The notes under the pieces: generated by a model
What the model was told of the DNA's origin: nothing
The model's database searches: none
Seen by the model: only the letters and a program-made list of their open reading frames with translations
Shown here: in pieces, positions 17,995 to 27,379 of the stretch
How positions within the stretch are numbered: the stretch's first letter is position 1
How the letters are laid out: each line of letters begins with the position of its first letter
Translations under genes and position numbers: made by a program
Assembly (NCBI RefSeq): GCF_027158005.1
Contig: NZ_JAPVLQ010000002.1
Location: 124,001 to 188,000 of the forward strand
Direction: 5' to 3'
Source: Rhodococcus sp. H36-A4
Lineage (GTDB): Bacteria > Actinomycetota > Actinomycetes > Mycobacteriales > Mycobacteriaceae
Length of the DNA stretch: 64,000 nucleotides

Positions 17995-18366
17995 GTGAAG
18001 CCGAATCTTTGGCAGTACCTGGGTTACCAGCTGGGCCGAGTGCTTCCGCCGCCGATGCACGATTGGGTTCGCGAGGACCTCGTCGGAAATGGCGCTCAGG
18101 CCCGCTATCTGATCCGGTTCTCGCTGCCGATCATCCCGCTGCTGTGTCTGTTTCTGCTCTTGCCCGGCCCGTTGTGGATCGGCCTGGCGATGATGGCTTT
18201 GCTGTTCATTCCGCTGGTCTATTTCGCGATCGCGTTGATGAACGTCTACCGGCGCCACCGGTTGTTGGTGCACGATCTGGATCCACAGCTTCTCAACGCA
18301 AATACTCAACGTAAAATCGATCACACCCGCGAGGACTACGAAAGGCGTCACGGCCGACTGGACTAG
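17995..18366 (+). CDS. DUF5313-type membrane protein
   Basis: Product of 123 residues with a GTG start at 17995. It begins with a conserved [24 protein letters not shown] segment of amphipathic type. Two adjacent membrane helices come in the middle ([17 protein letters not shown] and [20 protein letters not shown]), and the charged C-terminal tail has [15 protein letters not shown]. This is the form I associate with DUF5313, a family restricted to mycolic-acid-containing actinobacteria. No function is known. It lies in a run of short same-strand genes ending with rraA. Confidence 0.7.
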   Translation: MKPNLWQYLGYQLGRVLPPPMHDWVREDLVGNGAQARYLIRFSLPIIPLLCLFLLLPGPLWIGLAMMALLFIPLVYFAIALMNVYRRHRLLVHDLDPQLLNANTQRKIDHTREDYERRHGRLD

Positions 18367-18376
18367 GCTACTTGCC

Positions 18377-18853
18377 ATGACTTCCGTCGAATTCAAGGCA
18401 ACTGCAGACCTGGCCGACGAGATCGGGCCCGAAATCCGTAGCTGCGACACGCAATTCATCCAGTTCGGCAAGCATTCGGAGTTCGCTGGCCCCATCACCA
18501 CCATCAAGTGTTTCCAGGATAATCTGCTCGTCAAGCAGACCCTCGGCGAACCCGGCAACGGCGGTGTTCTGGTGGTCGACGGCGATGCCGGCATTCACAC
18601 CGCTCTCGTCGGCGACATCATCGCTGGACGAGGTGTCACCAACGGGTGGGCAGGGATAATCGTCAACGGGGCGATCCGCGATTCGGCGATCCTCCGCACA
18701 CTCGATATCGGCGTCAAAGCGCTGGGCACCAACCCGCGCAAGAGCACGCAAACCGGATCCGGGGAGAAGAACGTACCGGTCGAAATCGGTGGCATTACAT
18801 TCAATCCGGGTGAAATTGTGTACAGCGACTCCGACGGCGTGGTCGTCGTCTAG
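18377..18853 (+). CDS. rraA: RraA-family protein (ribonuclease regulator / HMG aldolase-like)
   Basis: Product of 158 residues matching the RraA fold throughout: [10 protein letters not shown], the [14 protein letters not shown] loop, the glycine-rich [24 protein letters not shown] core with the conserved Arg-Asp pair, and [15 protein letters not shown]. The length equals the usual bacterial RraA. In E. coli RraA inhibits RNase E, but many family members, including those with the G-x20-R-D signature seen here, act as metal-dependent 4-hydroxy-4-methyl-2-oxoglutarate aldolases. Either role is possible; sequence alone does not decide. Starts 10 bases after the upstream stop. Confidence 0.88.
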   Translation: MTSVEFKATADLADEIGPEIRSCDTQFIQFGKHSEFAGPITTIKCFQDNLLVKQTLGEPGNGGVLVVDGDAGIHTALVGDIIAGRGVTNGWAGIIVNGAIRDSAILRTLDIGVKALGTNPRKSTQTGSGEKNVPVEIGGITFNPGEIVYSDSDGVVVV

Positions 18854-18873
18854 CTTCACGCCGATTCAGCGTG

Positions 18874-18978
18874 AATGTACTCCCCGATTTGGGATCCGAA
18901 CCGCCTGCAGGGGGTTCGGATCCCTACAAGGGGAGTACATTGCTCAGCCTGAATTGCTCAGCCTGAATTGCTCAGCGA
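18874..18978. repeat. Nested palindrome plus 14-bp direct repeats
   Basis: AATGTACTCCCC (18874-18885) pairs perfectly with GGGGAGTACATT (18930-18941). Inside it, GGATCCGAACC pairs with GGTTCGGATCC, giving a two-tier hairpin. It is followed by two copies of ATTGCTCAGCCTGA and a partial third reaching into the stop codon of the convergent DUF1275 gene. No T-run follows, so it is either a long terminator-like hairpin or a mobile palindromic element. Confidence 0.75.
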
Positions 18979-19679
18979 GGATGCTCGACGCGCGGTACGC
19001 GCCATTCGTCGATCACGAAGAGCAGCAACGCCACGAGGAGCATTCCTGCGGCCACCCAGACTGCTCTGTTCTCCAGTACCTCCGACAGCCCGGCGCCGAG
19101 AATCGCACCGGCGACGAAGCCCAGGATCACCGAGCCGAAGTTGACGGACCGGGTACCGGCTGCCTTGTCACCGTTGGCGATTCGATGGAACAGGGCCTGA
19201 GATAGGCTGCGGAGATTTCCGGTGGTCATCGTGGTGTTGTAAGCAGAATCGACAAGCACTCGAAACGTTGTCACCTGCACCGCCGCAACGAATGAAATCG
19301 GCACTGTGACAAAGGCATTCGGTACCGCATCGGGCAGAAAGCCGATGATCGCGATTACCAGGATCTCGATGATGAGGACAGCCCGGACAGGGCGCCGAAC
19401 GATACGTGCGACGACCGGCCTGGAAATGAACTCGGCGGTGAAGACCCCGAGCACGAACGCCACCAGGGGCGGAAGGTACCCGAGCGCGGATCGCCACTGC
19501 CCCGACGCCATGTCGATCCCGGACAGGATGACGTTCGCAGTCTGCGCGTTGGCGAACACACCGTCACGAGTGACGAACGTGTAGGCGTCCAGAAACCCGC
19601 CGACCGCGGCGAGGAGCACGCCGAGGCGTACCGACTCGGAGGTCACGACGGTCGCTTTCGGCACCTCGGAGTCGGTCAT
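18972..19679 (-). CDS. YoaK/DUF1275-family membrane protein
   Basis: Product of 235 residues with six or seven membrane helices. The family start (LAAVGGFLDAYTFVTRDGVFANAQTANVI) and the paired TMTTGNLRSLSQALF motif later in the chain are the DUF1275 hallmark. A conserved NFGSVILGFVAGAILGA helix follows. DUF1275 proteins are predicted transporters of unknown substrate. The stop codon lies within the direct repeats noted downstream. It is divergent from the TetR-type gene. Confidence 0.88.
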   Translation of the reverse strand: MTDSEVPKATVVTSESVRLGVLLAAVGGFLDAYTFVTRDGVFANAQTANVILSGIDMASGQWRSALGYLPPLVAFVLGVFTAEFISRPVVARIVRRPVRAVLIIEILVIAIIGFLPDAVPNAFVTVPISFVAAVQVTTFRVLVDSAYNTTMTTGNLRSLSQALFHRIANGDKAAGTRSVNFGSVILGFVAGAILGAGLSEVLENRAVWVAAGMLLVALLLFVIDEWRVPRVEHPR

Positions 19680-19795
19680 CTACGGAGCCTTCCACTGTTC
19701 GCTTCGCACGGACTCGGTCAGGCTACGTTGTGCTCGTTGATCAGGTCGGCGCGCGGATGCGCTCCTCGCCGATCAGCCCACGTGGGAGCACGGCC

Positions 19796-19835
19796 GTTCT
19801 CCCGTTTTCGACTACTGTGGAGAACGTTGGTTCTC
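19796..19835. promoter_or_regulatory. Overlapping inverted repeats upstream of the TetR gene
   Basis: GAGAACGTTGGTTCTC (19820-19835) is a perfect 6-bp-arm dyad. CGTTCTCC (from 19796) can alternatively pair with GGAGAACG (to 19827). Position 20-60 bp before a TetR start fits an autoregulatory operator in the divergent control region. Confidence 0.5.
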
Positions 19836-19855
19836 AGCGCAAGGAGTTGGTCACG

Positions 19856-20422
19856 ATGGAACCGGACAGTGGACGGACCGCCGTCCTGCACGCAGCCGAC
19901 GAATTGTTCTATGCACGCGGCGTCCATGCCGTCGGCATGGATGAACTGCGAGCCGCGGCCGGAATCTCCCTGAAACGCATGTACGCGCTGTTTCCGTCGA
20001 AAGCCGACATCGTCGCTCGGGTACTCGACGGCCGAACCAACATGTGGAACGCGAGAATTGCTGCCGCGGCAGCCAAGCACGAATCCGCACGCGGCAAAGT
20101 GCTTTCCATCTTCGACTTCCTCGACGCCTGGTTTCGTGAGGACAACTTTCGAGGCTGTGCGTTCATCAACTCGTTCGGCGAACTGGGGACCGTTATGCCC
20201 GCGGTAGCCGATGCGGCGCACCGTCACAAGCGTGAATTCGTCGAATACGTCACCGATTTGGCCGTCGAAGCCGGCGGCCCGAAAACCCTCGGTCTACAGA
20301 TCGCACTACTCGTCGAGGGTGCGCAGACGACCGCAGCCATCTCGGAGTCGCCCGAATCTGCTCTCGCCGCAAAGGCAGCCGCCGCAGTGCTCCTCGATTC
20401 GGGTACTCGGACACAACGCTGA
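19856..20422 (+). CDS. TetR-family transcriptional regulator
   Basis: Product of 188 residues starting at ATG 19856 behind a strong AAGGAG ribosome-binding site. A longer upstream start would include the palindromic control region and lacks such a site. The N-terminal TetR HTH reads VLHAADELFYARGVHAVGMDELRAAAGISLKRMYALFPSKADIV, with the ligand domain after about residue 65. The REDNFRGCAFINSFGE segment with Cys is typical of the TetR_C group that responds to alkylating or quinone-like compounds. The neighbours are the divergent DUF1275 and convergent GAP-family genes, both membrane proteins and both possible targets. Confidence 0.88.
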   Translation: MEPDSGRTAVLHAADELFYARGVHAVGMDELRAAAGISLKRMYALFPSKADIVARVLDGRTNMWNARIAAAAAKHESARGKVLSIFDFLDAWFREDNFRGCAFINSFGELGTVMPAVADAAHRHKREFVEYVTDLAVEAGGPKTLGLQIALLVEGAQTTAAISESPESALAAKAAAAVLLDSGTRTQR

Positions 20423-20443
20423 CGACGCACCCTATGTGGGACT

Positions 20444-21106
20444 TCAGAACAACCCGCCCATCCCCTTGCCGATCAGTACCGCCGAGATCACCAGAATCAG
20501 CACGCTCATGACGGCCGTATTGTTCGCTTGCAACCACTCTTTGAGGGAGGCAAGCGGTGCCTCGAGTCGTTGTGCCGCAATCTGATAGGCGATCACCGGA
20601 ACCGCAACCGTCGAGGCCGACAGAACCGAGAACACGGCCACAGCCACCACGGTCTGTCCGGAATCGAGGGTGGCACCTCCGATAGTGACGCCTGCGGCGA
20701 TACACATCAGCAAGTTCTTCGGATTGATCGCGGCCAGCGCGAAGCCGACTCCGAGCGCTTTGACTGCGGTCATATCGTCGATGGCCGACATCCACTTCGG
20801 TGTCACGTGTTCCCCGCCACGAGCGCGCCACTGACGGATACCGACCCCGAGTAACAACACACCGACGACGAGCTTGATCCACGACGATGTGGTGGACGGC
20901 CCGTCCTCGGATCCGGTCGCCGCGCCCCCCAGCAAAACGAAGATCGTCGTTGCCAGAACGATTCCGGCGATCCACCCGATAGCAAAGCTGATGCTGGCGA
21001 TGCCCGCGCGTTTACCCAGCAGCATCAGGATCGCTGCGATGATGGGGACCGGGGAGACTGCTATACCGATCACCAGTGGCAGTAGGTCGCCGAGAACTGT
21101 TCCCAT
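20444..21106 (-). CDS. GAP-family (LysE-like) transporter
   Basis: Product of 220 residues with six membrane helices. The first helix carries LLPLVIGIAVSPVPIIAAILML, the family signature start. A conserved AINPKNLLMCIAAGVTIGGA segment lies near residue 125. This is the GAP (Sap) family best known from mycobacterial glycopeptidolipid and sulfolipid export, related to LysE-type exporters. It is probably involved in export of a lipid or small metabolite. It is convergent with tetR and alone in its transcript. Start ATG at 21106. Confidence 0.8.
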   Translation of the reverse strand: MGTVLGDLLPLVIGIAVSPVPIIAAILMLLGKRAGIASISFAIGWIAGIVLATTIFVLLGGAATGSEDGPSTTSSWIKLVVGVLLLGVGIRQWRARGGEHVTPKWMSAIDDMTAVKALGVGFALAAINPKNLLMCIAAGVTIGGATLDSGQTVVAVAVFSVLSASTVAVPVIAYQIAAQRLEAPLASLKEWLQANNTAVMSVLILVISAVLIGKGMGGLF

Positions 21107-21221
21107 AGTCGATTCCGTAAGAGTAGAAGTGATAGCCGTTCACTTCGACGCTATGGATGTCCGGGGCCTACCGCATCATCTGTAACGGGTGAGGCGCGAT
21201 CTCCGAGCGGAGGAGTAACCG

Positions 21222-22136
21222 TCAGAGAACGGTGACCCAGCCATGAACAGCATCGCCGACGAGCGCGTCGTGATGGCGTTTGCGCAACATCGCCGAGAGC
21301 GGCCCTATGTCCATCGATGCTCCCACCGCCCGGCCGTCGATGTGAAAGACGGGTGCAACCCCGGCCGACGTACCGCAGACGAATACTTCGTCTGCGATAT
21401 AGAGCTCGGTAAGATCGACCACCCTCTCCTGCACCGGAATCCCTTCCTCGCGAGCGAGAGTCAGAATCGTACGACGGTTGATCCCGTCGAGAATGTCCGA
21501 GCTTACGTCCGGTGTGATCAGCGTGCCCCCGCGAACGAGGAAGATATTCGCGGCGCTGAGCTCACACACGTGGCCGTTGATGTCGAGGAATATGCAATCG
21601 TCGAAGCCGCTGTCGATCGCATCCTGTTTGGCCAGAACCGAATTTACGTAGGCTCCGTTGACTTTTGCGCGCGAGGGAATCGCGTTGTCCGGTATACGAC
21701 GCCACACACTCGTTTTCAGACGCATACCGTCCTGCGGGACGATCGGGACCGCGTCGTACAGAAAGATCGACACCGTGGTGTGCAGGCCGCGCACCCGTGT
21801 TCCCGGTATCTGCTCGTCGACGTGGACCGTTGCGCGTACATAGACCTCGCGGTCCGGCGCGTTCACGGCGACCAGCTCACGCGTCACAGCAAGGAACCGG
21901 TCGAAATCCCACTCGTCCGCGAACCGATCGATACCGATGATCTTGCACGACTCGAGGAGCCGCTGGAAGTGATCGCGTAGTCGAAAAGCCGTCCGCGTTT
22001 CGCCGTCGACCTGGACCGGGAAGACGGTGTAAACGCTCAATCCGTACAGAACTGCCGAGGTGGCTACTCCGAGGGTCGCGTCCTGCGCGTCGATGATGCG
22101 GTCGCCGAAGTACACCTTGGAATGTGGAGTTGCCAT
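21222..22136 (-). CDS. ilvE: Class IV PLP aminotransferase (branched-chain type)
   Basis: Product of 304 residues of fold-type IV. VYVRATVHVDEQIPG, the PLP-lysine segment IPSRAKVNGAYVNSVLAK, the Glu-containing HVCELSAANIFLVRGGTLITPDVSSDILDGINRRTI block and the EVFVCGTSAGVAPVFHIDGR end match branched-chain amino-acid aminotransferases. D-amino-acid transaminase or aminodeoxychorismate lyase would be alternatives, but the length and the DILDGI/TRRT-type motif favour the BCAT group. It transfers the amino group between branched-chain keto acids and glutamate. Standing alone and divergent from a small Cys-rich protein gene, it may be a second, specialised copy rather than the housekeeping IlvE. 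Confidence 0.7.
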   Translation of the reverse strand: MATPHSKVYFGDRIIDAQDATLGVATSAVLYGLSVYTVFPVQVDGETRTAFRLRDHFQRLLESCKIIGIDRFADEWDFDRFLAVTRELVAVNAPDREVYVRATVHVDEQIPGTRVRGLHTTVSIFLYDAVPIVPQDGMRLKTSVWRRIPDNAIPSRAKVNGAYVNSVLAKQDAIDSGFDDCIFLDINGHVCELSAANIFLVRGGTLITPDVSSDILDGINRRTILTLAREEGIPVQERVVDLTELYIADEVFVCGTSAGVAPVFHIDGRAVGASMDIGPLSAMLRKRHHDALVGDAVHGWVTVL

Positions 22137-22270
22137 GGGCCGATGCTAGTGCGCGACAGGTTCACCGGTCCACGCGTTTACGGGCAGCCCTCGGAACACA
22201 CCCCACTTCTCCCGGCCGTGTCGTAGGCCGGTGATACCAATAGAGAACACCGACGAAAGGAGCACCGACC

Positions 22271-22468
22271 ATGTTCTGCAGAGACTGCACTGCGGCTGTC
22301 GACCATTGCCACGGCACGCTGGTGATCCACTCCTCGGGCCTCGCGGAGTGCACCGAGCCTGGCTGTATCGATATCGAGTACGTGCGTCACTACCTGGTTC
22401 TGGACTGCTCCGAGGTCACCGGCGGGTGCCAGTGCGTCGCGGAGATGGAACTGCGTCAAGCATCCTGA
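22271..22468 (+). CDS. Small Cys/His-rich putative metal-binding protein
   Basis: Product of 65 residues with eight Cys and four His: MFCRDCTAAVDHCHG, then ECTEPGCIDIEYVRHYLVLDCSE, then GGCQCVAEM. The paired Cys-x2-Cys, Cys-x4-Cys and Cys-x-Cys patterns suggest a zinc-ribbon fold. A clear AAGGAG ribosome-binding site precedes the ATG by nine bases. Similar small proteins occur in Rhodococcus and mycobacteria with no assigned role. Confidence 0.7.
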   Translation: MFCRDCTAAVDHCHGTLVIHSSGLAECTEPGCIDIEYVRHYLVLDCSEVTGGCQCVAEMELRQAS

Positions 22469-22685
22469 TTCCGATGTCCCCGCAGTCGTGGGTAGCCCAG
22501 TTCGGTACCCGCTGTCCAAGGCGAGTCGATCGGGAAATATCGCGTGGGTCGCGGAGTAACGTCGCTCGTAGATAGAGGCAGGATCAACGCAGCGGAGTTT
22601 CTCGAATAGGGCTGCGCCGGCGACGATGGGCCGAACCGGTGACCGCCATGAAGATGGATCCGGCCCGAGTGCGGAGCTCTGCCCG

Positions 22686-24293
22686 ATGATGCGAATTCTG
22701 TTGGTCGGCGTACCGGTCTTGCTTGCCATCGGGTCGGTGGTTGTGGCGGTGTTCGGCTCACTCTGGTGGATCACTGCAGCGGTCGTCTTCACCGTGATCG
22801 TTGCGATCGGCATCTACGATCTGGTCCAGAAACGCCACTCGGTGCTGCGTAACTACCCGATCCTCGGCCACCTGCGGTACCTGCTCGAGATGGTCCGCCC
22901 AGAACTGCAGCAATACTTCATCGAGCGCAACTTCGACGGGCGTCCTTTCGATCGTGACAAGAGGTCACTGATCTACGAGCGCGCCAAGGGAACTGCCGCC
23001 GAGCTCTCTTTCGGAACCGAGCGCGATATCGACGCTGCCGGATACGAGCACCTCGTCCACTCCACAGCTCCCGTCGAGGTTCCGGACACTCCACCGCGCG
23101 TACGCATCGGCGGTCCGGACTGCAGGCACCCCTACGACATGGCGTTGTTGAACGTATCGGCGATGAGTTTCGGTGCGCTGTCTGCCAATGCGCTGAAGGC
23201 GCTCAATGCCGGTGCAGAACGCGGCGGGTTCGCTCATGACACCGGCGAGGGTGGCCTCACGCCATACCATCTCGGAGGCGCCGATGTCGTCTGGGAGATC
23301 GGTTCGGGTTACTTCGGTTGCCGTACCGAGGACGGCCGCTTCGATCCCGATCAGTTCTCCCGCAAGGCCGCTGACAATCGAGTGAAATGCTTGTCGCTCA
23401 AGCTGAGTCAAGGTGCGAAGCCGGGGATCGGTGGCGTGCTGCCCGCGGCGAAGGTCAGCGCAGAGATTGCCGAGTATCGGGGTGTCCCACAAGGGGAGAA
23501 ATGCGTCAGTCCAGCGGCGCACAAGGAATTCTCCACCCCGCGTGGTCTGATCCGGTTCATCGGGCGCATGCGTGAGCTCGCCGATGGTAAGCCTGTCGGG
23601 TTCAAGCTCTGCGTGGGCTCGCGAGTAGATGTTCTGGCACTCTGCAAAGCGATGCTCGAGGAGGGCATCGCCCCGGATTTCATCATTGTCGACGGGGCTG
23701 AGGGAGGTACCGCCGCGGCCCCGCTGGAGTACGAGGATCATGTCGGTCTTCCGCTGACCGACGGGTTGATGACACTGCACAATGCACTGGTGGGTTGCGG
23801 CCTGCGTCAGCAGATTCGGGTCGGGGCAAGCGGGAAGGTCGCCACCGGAGCCGACATCGTCAAGCGGCTCATCCAAGGCGCCGATTACACCAACTCTGCG
23901 CGCGCGATGATGATGGCTGTCGGCTGCATTCAGTCGCAGCGGTGTCACACCAACAAATGCCCAGTGGGAGTTGCCACTCAGGACCCCAAGCGCGCACGGG
24001 CGCTCGACGTCGACGACAAAAGCACTCGAGTTCTCCGATACCAGCAGGCCACCGTCGCCCAAGCGTCGAAGATCATGGCATCGATGGGCGTCAGTGAGCC
24101 CTCCGGTCTCACGCCGTACATGTTGCGCAAGCGAATTGGTCCGATCAGCCAGCAGTCGTACGCGGAGATCTACGAATGGCTCGCACCAGAAGTGCTGCTT
24201 AACGACCCGCCGGCCTCATGGGCAGCGGACTGGGAAATGGCCGATCCCGACAGCTTCACCCCGGCCCCATGGCATCAGTCCGCTCGAGGATAA
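22686..24293 (+). CDS. FMN-binding glutamate synthase-like protein, membrane anchored
   Basis: Product of 535 residues. Two N-terminal membrane helices (about 1-45) anchor a GltS/GltB central-FMN domain: NVSAMSFGALSANALKALNAGA, SLKLSQGAKPGIGGVLPAAKV, FIIVDGAEGGTAAAP, and a Cys cluster C-x5-C-x4-C (CIQSQRCHTNKCPVGVATQ) as in the glutamate-synthase 3Fe-4S site. There is no glutaminase domain, so it is a stand-alone FMN protein that may transfer electrons or use ammonia; the physiological reaction is unknown. ATG codons at 22686 and 22689 are equivalent. A longer GTG start upstream is rejected as non-conserved sequence. Confidence 0.85.
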   Translation: MMRILLVGVPVLLAIGSVVVAVFGSLWWITAAVVFTVIVAIGIYDLVQKRHSVLRNYPILGHLRYLLEMVRPELQQYFIERNFDGRPFDRDKRSLIYERAKGTAAELSFGTERDIDAAGYEHLVHSTAPVEVPDTPPRVRIGGPDCRHPYDMALLNVSAMSFGALSANALKALNAGAERGGFAHDTGEGGLTPYHLGGADVVWEIGSGYFGCRTEDGRFDPDQFSRKAADNRVKCLSLKLSQGAKPGIGGVLPAAKVSAEIAEYRGVPQGEKCVSPAAHKEFSTPRGLIRFIGRMRELADGKPVGFKLCVGSRVDVLALCKAMLEEGIAPDFIIVDGAEGGTAAAPLEYEDHVGLPLTDGLMTLHNALVGCGLRQQIRVGASGKVATGADIVKRLIQGADYTNSARAMMMAVGCIQSQRCHTNKCPVGVATQDPKRARALDVDDKSTRVLRYQQATVAQASKIMASMGVSEPSGLTPYMLRKRIGPISQQSYAEIYEWLAPEVLLNDPPASWAADWEMADPDSFTPAPWHQSARG

Positions 24294-24296
24294 GGG

Positions 24297-25676
24297 TCAC
24301 GTCCAAACTGTGAATTGTGTGGCCGAGGATACGAGGACGTGGCCACCGCCGGGTCCCACCTGCACCACCCGAGGGTCGGCGCCGTCCGGTAGCGGGAGCG
24401 ACCACATGATTGCACCGTCCCGGACTCGGAGCGCATGGGTTCCGGTGTAGTCCCCGAACACGAAGTACTCGCCATCGGTGAGACCCCCTCTCACCCAGTA
24501 GGCGTCCTGCCAGGGGGTGAGCCAACGCTGTTCGCCGGTGTCGACGTCGAGGCCGACGATGGTTCGGCCGTCGGGATCGGCCACGACCACCGTGCGTCCC
24601 ACCACCGCGACGACGGCGGACTCCTTCGCGAACATCCCCTCGACCATGAGGGGGTTTCGCCACAGTTCCGCGCCGGTCACCGCGTCGTACGCACCGTCAC
24701 CAGCGAAGACTGGAACAGACGTGGACGGCAGGCTCGGATATCCACCGACCACCGCCGAGGGGATCGGGATCGCGCGGATCAGCTCGCCTTCCCCATCGAG
24801 GAGATTCTGCGTGCCAGCCGAGCCCGATTGGATGCCGACCGTAGAGACGAACAGGTCCTTGCTCAGCGCTTGCAATGAGTCACCCTCGTACACGAAGCGT
24901 TCTGCGCCGGTATCGAGGTCGTACACGGTCGAGGTGTACTGCGCGCCTCCACTTCCTCGATACGTGGTCATTGCGATGCCGAACTCCGGGAGTGGGGCAA
25001 CGTAAGCAAGGTCGTCGGACGCTGGAAAGGTACGGAGATAGTCAGCCGAGATGTCCGTCGCCGTTCCACGCGTCAGTATCGGACTCCGGTCGGAATTTCC
25101 CACCACGTAGACATTGTCGTCCACGAAGCGAACATTCATCACATCGAATTCGGTTCCGATGTCGGACAGGAGCGTTCCGTCCGAGGTATCGACGAACACA
25201 ATTCGACGGTCGGACCAACAAGCGATGACCACCGACTCGACCGTGTCGCTACAGGCGGACACCCTGCCCACGATCGTCTTCCACAGTGGCGACCCATCCG
25301 CCGTATCCACACCGACGAGAGTCACCGGCCCGACACCCGCGCCGGAGCCGAGATCCGCTGTCGGCAGCGGATATCCGGTAGCGGCGACCACCACGTCGTT
25401 TCCGCCCAGAACCCCACCGTAGCCGTAGTACATGTCGAGTTTGTAGGGCATGGCGAGCAGCACGTCGCTACCGTTGTCGGACAACACGTGCGGATCCAGG
25501 TGTATCGCTTGCTCGGGCCGCTCGGCAAGGGAAGTATCGATCACCGAGCGCTCAGGAGGCCCACCCGCAGATGCGGGCTCCTCGAGGGCTACCCGCACAG
25601 TGATGAAGACGATCCCCACTGCAACCACAACCCCGAGTGCGCCGAGCTTCGAGCGCTCGCGTCGTGTCAGCTCCAC
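24297..25676 (-). CDS. PQQ-like beta-propeller protein, single-pass membrane
   Basis: Product of 459 residues, with GTG start at 25676. After a short basic N-terminus there is one membrane helix (LGALGVVVAVGIVFITVRVAL). The rest is a beta-propeller with repeated W-containing blades (DTADGSPLWKTIVG, DTGAERFVYEG, VTGAELWRNPL, DTGEQRWLTPW, RDGAIMWSLPL), matching PQQ-like repeats without PQQ catalytic residues. It is thus probably extracytoplasmic and scaffold-like. Monocistronic, with the stop three bases from the convergent FMN gene. Function unknown. Confidence 0.8.
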   Translation of the reverse strand: MELTRRERSKLGALGVVVAVGIVFITVRVALEEPASAGGPPERSVIDTSLAERPEQAIHLDPHVLSDNGSDVLLAMPYKLDMYYGYGGVLGGNDVVVAATGYPLPTADLGSGAGVGPVTLVGVDTADGSPLWKTIVGRVSACSDTVESVVIACWSDRRIVFVDTSDGTLLSDIGTEFDVMNVRFVDDNVYVVGNSDRSPILTRGTATDISADYLRTFPASDDLAYVAPLPEFGIAMTTYRGSGGAQYTSTVYDLDTGAERFVYEGDSLQALSKDLFVSTVGIQSGSAGTQNLLDGEGELIRAIPIPSAVVGGYPSLPSTSVPVFAGDGAYDAVTGAELWRNPLMVEGMFAKESAVVAVVGRTVVVADPDGRTIVGLDVDTGEQRWLTPWQDAYWVRGGLTDGEYFVFGDYTGTHALRVRDGAIMWSLPLPDGADPRVVQVGPGGGHVLVSSATQFTVWT

Positions 25677-25903
25677 GTGAGCAACCGTAACCCGGGGCGA
25701 TCACCATCGGCTTCTCGGAACCATTTGTGCGTCTTGAAAACTGCGCAGGCTGAAGTCGACGACGGCCTGATCGACGATCTCGATGCCATGTGGTCCGCGG
25801 ACGTGAGGCTCGACGCACGGGCCGATAAGGGGCCCTTGCGTCAACTGACACCGCACATCAGCCGGGCGGCCTTGACCCGACCATATCCATCATCGACTAG
25901 CGC

Positions 25904-27379
25904 CTAGCTAGGGCTGCTCTCGCTGGGAACAGAGTGGCCAGCGGCTTCACGGCCGGCAACTCGACCGAATGCAAGAGCGTCAGCGATGTGGAATCCACCA
26001 TCTTTTCGCCAGCTGTAAGTCGAACTTACCTCGCCCGCGGCATGCAGCCCGTCGATCACTGCACCGGAGGGATCGACCACGCGGGAACGTCCATCACGAC
26101 GGGGTCCGCCGCTACTCCATCCCAGGAGGGGCGCTACCTCGAGCACGTAGAACGGTGGCTCCGAGACCGGGGCGAGACTCTCCCGCGAACGCCCGAAGTG
26201 GTCATCCTGACCCTTTTCGCACGCGGCGTTGTACTGGGCCACTGTGGTCTCCAGAATGCTGGGATCGATCCCTACGAGCCGCGCAAGATCGCTGATCGTA
26301 GCGGCGCGCTTGATGATGCCAGCCTCGATCTCGGCCATGTTATCGGCGCTCCACTGTGTTCCCTTGTCCATCAGGACCTTCCAGCCCACTGGGAGCATCT
26401 CACGTCCCGGACTCAGAGGACCCGACGATCGCATACGCTCGTCGAATACAAGATAGAATTTTTGTAGAGGGAAATGCTCGAAGCTGCCGTTACGGCTAAT
26501 GTGGCCGTGCCGATTCTGCGCAATCTCGTCGATGAACCGTCGCCCCTCGAGCGAGGCAAAAAGATAGTTTCGACCAGCCCACAGGGCGAGGTAAAGACCG
26601 AGCCTGGAGCCGCAATCAATGCCGGTGATGGTCATCATGTTGTCCATATGCCACAGGTCCGCACCTACCTTCTGCGCCATGCGATGCCCGTCACCTGTGG
26701 CGTTGGGTGACCCCCACAGCGGGGGGTCGACCAGTCGCAAGTAGTCCCGCACCATTTGCGGGTCCGCCGCGAAGCCGCCCGTCGCCAGCACCACGCCTCC
26801 GACACTTCCGATATGGGAGTACTGCCCACCTGCTTCGGTAACCACTCCCACGACCGCACCACGTACGTCGGTTATGAGTTCGGTAGCACGCGTGGAGAAT
26901 CGGACCTCGATGCCGCGGTCCACCAATGCTGCGATGAAGAAATCGTAGAGCAGGAAGTTGCCCATCTGGCCGCCCACGGTGTCCATGCCCGCGTAGCAGT
27001 CTGCGCCGTCGACGCCGACGTATTCCGGTTGCGTGTGGTGGTCAGCGTTCTGTGCGACCTGTGCACCAAGACTGCGCATCCAGTCAGAGTTCTTCGCCGT
27101 TTCGGCGGCCCAGGTCTCGACTACGTCTTCGGCGACCGAGTAGCCGTCGGCAAGGGCTCGGAGAAAGACTGCCGCCCGTTCGGGGTCGCTATTGATGAAC
27201 CAACCACTGCCAGAGATCCGAGTGTTTCCACCAGCGGTATCCTCGCCGCACTTGTCTATCACGAGCACCCGCGCACCGGACTCGTATGCCGATAGCGCTG
27301 CTGCAGCGCCTGCAGCGCCGACTCCGATCACGACCACATCGAACTGCTCATCAAACTCTTGGCTCATCCGCATCACCAT
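25904..27379 (-). CDS. FAD-dependent oxidoreductase (fumarate reductase/KstD type)
   Basis: Product of 491 residues. The dinucleotide fold is at the N-terminus (VVVIGVGAAGAAAALSAYESGARVLVIDK), followed by AGGNTRISGSG and the internal TGGFAADPQMV motif. The C-terminal FAD motif is GGPRRDGRSRVVDPSGAVIDGLHAAGEV...GGFHIADALAFGRVAGREAA. This is the soluble flavoprotein family that includes 3-ketosteroid-1-dehydrogenase, fumarate reductase and tricarballylate dehydrogenase. Several in-frame starts exist within twelve codons; the first ATG is listed. It lies upstream of a phosphotriesterase-like gene on the same strand after a 199-base gap and may belong to the same catabolic set. Confidence 0.8.
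   Translation of the reverse strand: MVMRMSQEFDEQFDVVVIGVGAAGAAAALSAYESGARVLVIDKCGEDTAGGNTRISGSGWFINSDPERAAVFLRALADGYSVAEDVVETWAAETAKNSDWMRSLGAQVAQNADHHTQPEYVGVDGADCYAGMDTVGGQMGNFLLYDFFIAALVDRGIEVRFSTRATELITDVRGAVVGVVTEAGGQYSHIGSVGGVVLATGGFAADPQMVRDYLRLVDPPLWGSPNATGDGHRMAQKVGADLWHMDNMMTITGIDCGSRLGLYLALWAGRNYLFASLEGRRFIDEIAQNRHGHISRNGSFEHFPLQKFYLVFDERMRSSGPLSPGREMLPVGWKVLMDKGTQWSADNMAEIEAGIIKRAATISDLARLVGIDPSILETTVAQYNAACEKGQDDHFGRSRESLAPVSEPPFYVLEVAPLLGWSSGGPRRDGRSRVVDPSGAVIDGLHAAGEVSSTYSWRKDGGFHIADALAFGRVAGREAAGHSVPSESSPS

Noticed and set aside
25677-25903. Possible gene remnant between the propeller and FAD genes
   Set aside because: A short stretch looks coding-like, but no family could be recognised and no start is convincing.
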